A DNA stretch of 64,000 bases, from positions 806,001-870,000 of the forward strand of contig NZ_CP129121.1 of the NCBI RefSeq assembly GCF_030406665.1, in the 5' to 3' direction. Of this stretch, positions 55,757 through 64,000 are shown in pieces. The position numbers and the translations under genes were made by a program. The notes beneath the pieces were generated by a model, which worked only from the letters and a program-made list of their open reading frames with translations, searched no databases and was not told where the DNA came from. The first letter of the stretch is position 1; each line of letters starts with the position of its first letter. Source of the DNA: Halomonas halophila (GTDB taxonomy: Bacteria; Pseudomonadota; Gammaproteobacteria; Pseudomonadales; Halomonadaceae).

Positions 55757-56632
55757 ATGAGTGATCAGATTCAGCGTTTCCTCTTCGAGGAGACCAATGT
55801 CCGCGGCGAGATCGTCACCCTCCAGGAGGCGCACGCCGAGGTCATGGAGCGCCACGAGTATCCGCCGGCGGTGACCCGCCAGCTGGGCGAACTGCTGGCC
55901 GCGGTGGCCCTGCTCACCGAGACCGTCAAGCTCGACGGCACCATGAGCATCGAGGTGCGCGGCGACGGCCCGCTGTCGCTGCTGATGGCCGAGTCCAACC
56001 CGGGCGGCGAACTGCGCGCCATCGCCCGGCTCGACGAGGAGGCGGCGATCCCCGCCGAGGACGCGAGCTTCACCGAGCTGGTCGGCGAGGGCAAGGTGAC
56101 CATCACCCTGGACCCGCGCGAGGGCCATCGCTACCAGGGCATCGTGGCGCTGACCCGCGACAGCCTGGCCGGCTGCCTGGAGGACTACTTCGCCCAGTCC
56201 GAGCAGCTGCCGACTCGCCTGTGGCTGGCCGACGACGGTCAGCGCGCCGCCGGCCTGCTGCTCCAGCGCCTGCCCGACGAGGCGCAGAATCAGGACGATG
56301 ACGCCTGGGAGCGCACCGTTCACCTGGCCTCGACCCTCACCGACGCCGAGCTGCTCGAGGTGGAGCAGCGCGAACTGCTGCATCGCCTCTATCACGAGGA
56401 GACCGTGCGGGTCTTCGACCCCAAGGCACTGCGTTTCGCCTGCACCTGCTCCCGCGAACGCATCGCCGGCGCCCTGCTGTCGCTGGGCAGCGCCGAGCTG
56501 CGCGACATCCTCGCCGAGCAGGGCGGCATCGCCACCCAGTGCCACTTCTGCCACACCCGCTACGAGTTCACCCTCGCCGAGGTGGAAGCGATGCTCGAGG
56601 ACCCCGAGGGTCCGCCTCCCACCGTCCACTGA
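55757..56632 (+). CDS. hslO: Redox-regulated chaperone Hsp33
   Basis: A 291-aa oxidation-activated holdase (E. coli 292 aa). The C-terminal zinc switch has CxC in RFACTCSRERIAGALLSLG and CxxC in TQCHFCHTRYEF. The N-terminal domain has RFLFEETNVRGEIVTLQEAH and SIEVRGDGPLSLLMAESNPGGELRAIAR. ATG 55757 is the family-like start. A terminator separates it from hslR, unlike the tight coupling in E. coli. Confidence 0.96.
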   Translation: MSDQIQRFLFEETNVRGEIVTLQEAHAEVMERHEYPPAVTRQLGELLAAVALLTETVKLDGTMSIEVRGDGPLSLLMAESNPGGELRAIARLDEEAAIPAEDASFTELVGEGKVTITLDPREGHRYQGIVALTRDSLAGCLEDYFAQSEQLPTRLWLADDGQRAAGLLLQRLPDEAQNQDDDAWERTVHLASTLTDAELLEVEQRELLHRLYHEETVRVFDPKALRFACTCSRERIAGALLSLGSAELRDILAEQGGIATQCHFCHTRYEFTLAEVEAMLEDPEGPPPTVH

Positions 56633-56849
56633 GCCGGCGCCGGTGTGCTAGTAAAGTTACGAGAAAGTCGTTGATCTGACGGCATTTCCTGCCGCTCGAC
56701 TTGTTTGCCATACTCCCCGGACTCATCCGCGTTCCGGTCGTCGCCTCACAAGACGGTCAACCGCATGCGGCCACCGGGGATGGGTCGAGACCGCATCGCG
56801 GACGCCCGGCAAACGAGAGAGAACGGCCTCGAGGCCCAGGAACTGCCAC

Positions 56850-58403
<1,554 letters not shown>

Positions 58404-58427
58404 ACCGGCGCCTCGGTGTCGGGTCCC

Positions 58428-58465
58428 AGAGGGAGGCGCCATCCGGCGGCTCCCTCTCGTTTTTT
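58428..58465 (+). terminator. Intrinsic terminator after pckA
   Basis: AGAGGGAG (58428-58435) pairs with CTCCCTCT (58450-58457), extended by CGCC/GGCG (58437-58440 with 58445-58448), and is followed by a run of six T at 58460-58465. Confidence 0.9.
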
Positions 58466-58544
58466 CGGCAGAGAATCCGTCGGGAAGGTAAGGATGTCGT
58501 GATGGGGCCGACCAAGGGCTATCTCGCATCAACGGAGGCGCATC

Positions 58545-59051
58545 ATGAAACGACGCATCTTTCTCGGGTTGCTGGGGATCGGCGGCCTGGCCGGCGCGAT
58601 GCCGGGGCTGGTCTCGGCGCGGCCCAAGCTCGATCTCGCGCGTGCTCCGGGCATCGAGCCGCTCGCGCTCAGCGAGGCCGAGTGGCGCGAGCGGCTGTCC
58701 GAGGCGCGCTTCGAGATCCTGCGCGAGGCCGGTACCGAGCGGGCCTTCTCGAGCCCGCTGGACAAGGAGACCCGTGACGGCGAGTACCGCTGCGCCGGGT
58801 GCGATCTGCTGCTGTTCACCAGCGACATGAAGTACGACTCCGGCACCGGCTGGCCGAGCTTCTTCACCCATGTGGAAGGGCATCTGCTCACCGAGCTCGA
58901 CCTGGTGATGCTGATTCCGCGCACCGAGTACCACTGCGCCCGCTGCGGCGGCCACCAGGGCCACGTGTTCGAGGACGGTCCCGAGCCCACCGGGCTGCGC
59001 TGGTGCAACAACGGCCTGGCGCTGCGCTTCGTGCCCGCCACCAGCGGCTAG
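58545..59051 (+). CDS. msrB: Exported peptide-methionine (R)-S-oxide reductase MsrB
   Basis: A 168-aa MsrB that reduces methionine-R-sulfoxide. Zinc cysteines are Cys83 and Cys86 (YRCAGC) and Cys131 and Cys134 (YHCARC); the catalytic Cys154 is in GLRWCNNG. YDSGTGWPSFF is the family signature. The N-terminus MKRRIFLGLLGIGGLAGAM is a signal sequence with an RRIFLG Tat-like motif, so this copy is probably periplasmic or membrane-anchored. Usual cytoplasmic MsrB starts directly at the catalytic domain. It lies alone between the pckA terminator and tex. Confidence 0.93.
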   Translation: MKRRIFLGLLGIGGLAGAMPGLVSARPKLDLARAPGIEPLALSEAEWRERLSEARFEILREAGTERAFSSPLDKETRDGEYRCAGCDLLLFTSDMKYDSGTGWPSFFTHVEGHLLTELDLVMLIPRTEYHCARCGGHQGHVFEDGPEPTGLRWCNNGLALRFVPATSG

Positions 59052-59137
59052 GCAGCCCACAGGCGCCTGCGCCTCCCGGCGCCGCCGGGGGTGTGATACC
59101 TTGTCGCGATCGTCTGTCCCGGATTGGCAAGGATTAC

Positions 59138-61537
<2,400 letters not shown>

Positions 61538-61673
61538 GCCGGGCGATCGATTAGCCGGCTTACCTTGAATCGCCGAGTTTCGGCACCATAATCTGAGGTC
61601 TTTGCGGGTGCCGCGGCGCCCGAAACGTCCACCGGGACGCCGGCATCGGCGTCCCCGACACGGGGTGATCACC

Positions 61674-63296
61674 TTGTCCGAATCGCTTTCCCCCCACATC
61701 GAGCGCCTCGGCCGGCTGGCCGACCAGGGGCGTTTCGGTCGTCTGCGCCGCGGTATCGAGAAGGAAGGGCTGCGCGTCGACGGCGCGGGGCGCATCGCTC
61801 AGAGCCCGCATCCCCGGGCGCTGGGCTCCAAGCTCACCCATCCGCACATCACCACCGACTATTCCGAAGCGCTGCTGGAGTACATCACCCCGGTCTACAG
61901 CCGCCCGGAAGACGCCCTGGATTTCCTCGCCGACCTGCATCGCTTCAGCTATCGCCAGCTGGGCGAGGAGCGGATCTGGCCGGCCAGCATGCCGGCCCGG
62001 CTCGACGGCAACGACAGCGTGCCGATCGCCGACTACGGCGACTCCAACGTGGGTCGCATGAAACACGTCTATCGCCGCGGCCTGGACGTGCGCTACGGGC
62101 GCATCATGCAGGCGATCGCCGGGGTGCACTACAACGTCTCGCTGCCCGACGACCTGTTCGCGCTGCTGCGCGAACTCGACGGCGAGGGCGAGACGGCGAT
62201 ACAGGACTATCGCTCGGCGCGCTATTTCGCGCTGATCCGCAACTTCCGCCGCCACAGCTGGCTGCTGCTGTACCTGTTCGGCGCCTCGCCGGCGGTGGAC
62301 CGCAGCTTCCTGCCCGACGGTCGGGTGCCGGAGGGGCTCGAGCCCCACGCTGACCAGACGCTGGTCTCGCGCTACGCCACCAGCCTGCGCATGTCCGACC
62401 TGGGCTACCAGAACAAGGTGCAGGAGCAGCTCAAGATCTGCTTCAACTCGCTGTCGAACTACGTCAACACCCTGCGCCACGCTATCTTCACGCCCTGGCC
62501 GGACTATGAGGCCCGCGGCGTGCGCGTGGACGACGAGTGGCGCCAGCTCAATGCCAACATCCTGCAGATCGAGAACGAGTACTACAGCGACATCCGGCCC
62601 AAGCGGGTAGCGCGCCACGACGAGACGCCCAGCCAGGCGCTGGAGGCCCGCGGCGTGGAGTACATCGAGGTGCGCTGCCTCGACCTCAACCCCTTCGATC
62701 CGCTCGGCATCGACGCCCACCAGAGCCGTTTCATCGACGTCTTCCTGCTGTGGTGCCTGCTCACCGAGAGCCCCTGGATCTCCGACGAGGAGTGCGAGCA
62801 CCTGGACTTCAACCGCCGCCTGGTGGTGTCCCGCGGCCGCGACCCCGAGCTGCGCCTGGATCACCACGGCGCCAAGCGCTCCATCGCCGACTGGGGCGGC
62901 GATATCTTCAAGGGGCTCGGCGAGATCGCCGCGCTGCTGGATCGTCTCGAGGAGGGTGCGCCCCACGCCGCCGCCCTGGCGGCGCTGGCGCCACGCCTCG
63001 AGGATCCGTCGCTGACGCCGTCCGGGCGGATGCTCGAGCGCCTGGAAACCGGCGGCGAGGAGTTCGTGGAGGCGATCCTGGCGCTGGCCGGCGAGCAGGG
63101 CGAGCGCCTGCGGGAGGAGCCCATCGAGCGCGCCCGCGAGGCGCTGTTCGACCAGCTGGTGGAGACCTCCCATCAGCAGCAGGGCGACATCGAGGCCGCC
63201 GACGTCGAACCCTTCGCCGACTTCCTGGCCGACTACTTCGCCCGGGCGCGTGAGTCTCGCGCCTTCAGCCCGCTGCGTTCGGGGGGTGCAGCATGA
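61674..63296 (+). CDS. gshA: Glutamate-cysteine ligase
   Basis: A 540-aa gamma-glutamylcysteine synthetase, first enzyme of glutathione synthesis, of the gammaproteobacterial GshA family (E. coli 518 aa). Matching blocks: RGIEKEGLRVD, SKLTHPHITTDYSEALLEYITP, WPASMPARL, GVHYNVSLPDDLF, LFGASPAVDRSFL, LQIENEYYSDIRPKR and GVEYIEVRCLDLNPFDPLGID. The start is uncertain: TTG 61674 (M-SESLSPHIERL) has GGGGTG upstream and is preferred, with GTG 61665 as the alternative; E. coli gshA also uses TTG. It overlaps dsbB by 4 nt. Confidence 0.94.
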   Translation: MSESLSPHIERLGRLADQGRFGRLRRGIEKEGLRVDGAGRIAQSPHPRALGSKLTHPHITTDYSEALLEYITPVYSRPEDALDFLADLHRFSYRQLGEERIWPASMPARLDGNDSVPIADYGDSNVGRMKHVYRRGLDVRYGRIMQAIAGVHYNVSLPDDLFALLRELDGEGETAIQDYRSARYFALIRNFRRHSWLLLYLFGASPAVDRSFLPDGRVPEGLEPHADQTLVSRYATSLRMSDLGYQNKVQEQLKICFNSLSNYVNTLRHAIFTPWPDYEARGVRVDDEWRQLNANILQIENEYYSDIRPKRVARHDETPSQALEARGVEYIEVRCLDLNPFDPLGIDAHQSRFIDVFLLWCLLTESPWISDEECEHLDFNRRLVVSRGRDPELRLDHHGAKRSIADWGGDIFKGLGEIAALLDRLEEGAPHAAALAALAPRLEDPSLTPSGRMLERLETGGEEFVEAILALAGEQGERLREEPIERAREALFDQLVETSHQQQGDIEAADVEPFADFLADYFARARESRAFSPLRSGGAA

Positions 63297-63844
63297 TCGA
63301 TGCGATGCGCGAGGCGCGCGTGCGCGGCTGGAGCCTGGTGGGCCTGGCCTTCTGCGTGATGATGATGGCGGTGGCCCTGGGCCTCGAGCACCTCGGTGGG
63401 CTAGAGCCCTGCCCGCTGTGCATCTTCCAGCGGGTGGCGGTGATCGCCGCCGGTGTGGTGTTCGCCGTGGCGGCACTGCACGACCCGAAAGGGCGCCTCG
63501 GTGGGGCGCTCTACGGGTTGCTGTCGCTGGGGGCGGTGGGCACCGGCATCGGCCTGGCCTGGCGTCACCTGTGGCTGCAGTCGCTGCCCGCCGACGAGGT
63601 GCCGAGCTGCGGCCCCGGCCTCGACTACATGATGGAGGTGCTGCCCCTGCAGCAGGTGGTGTCCATGGTGCTCAACGCCTCCGGCGAGTGTGCCGAGATC
63701 AGCGCGCGCTTCCTGGGGCTGTCGCTGCCGGGCTGGACGCTGATCGGCTTCGCGATGCTGGCGGTGGTGCCGCTGGGGCTGCTGTGGCGTGCCTGCCGGT
63801 CGCGCACCGGCTATCGTTGGTCGGAGGATGCGCCGCAGGATTGA
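63293..63844 (+). CDS. dsbB: Disulfide bond formation protein DsbB
   Basis: A 183-aa inner-membrane quinone oxidoreductase with four TM helices. The first periplasmic loop has EPCPLCIFQRVAV (Cys40, Cys43) and the second has Cys106 (SCGPGLDYM) and Cys133 (ASGECAEI), the four redox cysteines that reoxidise DsbA. The start overlaps the gshA stop. An 83-bp gap follows before rsd/algQ, the neighbour of dsbB in Pseudomonas (dsbH-algQ region). Confidence 0.94.
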   Translation: MIDAMREARVRGWSLVGLAFCVMMMAVALGLEHLGGLEPCPLCIFQRVAVIAAGVVFAVAALHDPKGRLGGALYGLLSLGAVGTGIGLAWRHLWLQSLPADEVPSCGPGLDYMMEVLPLQQVVSMVLNASGECAEISARFLGLSLPGWTLIGFAMLAVVPLGLLWRACRSRTGYRWSEDAPQD

Positions 63845-63927
63845 CAGCGCCCGCCCCAGGGAGGACTCTGAGTCTCCACCGGGCGGTTGGGTGTCCGAGG
63901 TCGGATTCATCGAGCGAGGGAAGCACC

Positions 63928-64000
63928 ATGCTGGAAGACTGCAAGAGCGCGCAGGAGCGCTGGGGAGGCGTTCACAGGCTGATCGATCGCTGGCTCGGCG
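63928..64000 (+). CDS. rsd: Anti-sigma-70 regulator Rsd/AlgQ, N-terminal part
   Basis: The window ends 24 codons into a frame starting at ATG 63928 (MLEDCKSAQERWGGVHRLIDRWLG), with GAGGGAAG upstream. It matches the start of Pseudomonas AlgQ/Rsd, in which a MLE.C..AQERWGGVH.LIDRWL pattern is conserved. Rsd binds RpoD and eases the switch to RpoS in stationary phase. Only the first helix is visible, but the match is distinctive. Confidence 0.85.
   Translation, partial: MLEDCKSAQERWGGVHRLIDRWLG

Overview
The window is high-GC (roughly two thirds G+C by eye), densely coding gammaproteobacterial DNA. It most resembles Halomonadaceae (Halomonas or a close relative). Reasons: gene order is Pseudomonas-like (ispD-ispF-truD-surE-pcm-nlpD-rpoS; nrdR-ribD-ribBX-ribH-nusB-thiL-pgpA), many proteins are acidic with Glu/Asp/Ala-rich linkers, an AlgQ/Rsd-type gene starts at the right edge, and an Entner-Doudoroff operon carries a HexR-like operator. 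Sixty protein genes are supported, two of them cut by the window edges. No tRNA, rRNA, IS element, prophage or CRISPR array is visible. Species assignment is inference from gene content.

Layout: 1-3.5 kb, minus strand: edd-glk-hexose-6-phosphate mutarotase (Entner-Doudoroff entry). 3.6-12.2 kb, plus: a GNAT-like protein, ftsB, then the overlapping run ispD-ispF-truD-surE-pcm, a DUF368 membrane protein, nlpD and rpoS. 12.4-14.4 kb: alr and an LpxL-type acyltransferase. 14.4-20.1 kb, minus: DUF2254 protein, ettA, a small acidic protein, a short LOV photoreceptor and an MFS transporter. 20.1-28.2 kb: SelW-like protein, DMT exporter, tesA divergent from ybbA-ybbP, a two-domain PPK2 phosphotransferase and an unknown secreted protein. 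28.3-37.4 kb: glyA, then an accessory-looking block: MotB-like and FlgO-like proteins, a beta-CASP nuclease, and a sulfur module (Blh-type persulfide dioxygenase, SulP, two YeeE/YedE half-transporters), ending with dsbG.

37.5-43 kb: nrdR-ribD-ribBX-ribH-nusB-thiL-pgpA. This riboflavin operon lacks the riboflavin synthase gene found at this place in Pseudomonas and carries a RibBA whose GTP cyclohydrolase half has lost its zinc cysteines. 43-46.9 kb: a YdgA-like protein and lon with a sigma-32-like promoter. 47.1-50.5 kb: thiBPQ thiamine ABC importer. 50.6-58.4 kb: ilvD, a YdgJ-like oxidoreductase followed by a 15-bp tandem repeat, nudE, yrfG-hslR-hslO (heat shock) and pckA. 58.5-64 kb: exported msrB, tex, gshA-dsbB and the start of rsd/algQ.

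Themes: central carbon flow (edd, glk, pckA), isoprenoid and envelope precursors (ispDF, DUF368, alr, lpxL, pgpA), stress and protein repair (rpoS, pcm, surE, lon, hslO, hslR, msrB, tex, gshA) and thiol/sulfur chemistry (blh, yeeE pair, dsbG, dsbB). Most genes are conventional. The points most worth follow-up are the sulfur module with palindromes in its leader, the DUF368 gene inserted before nlpD, the short LOV protein, the orphan MotB/FlgO pair, the incomplete riboflavin operon and several regulatory-looking inverted repeats.
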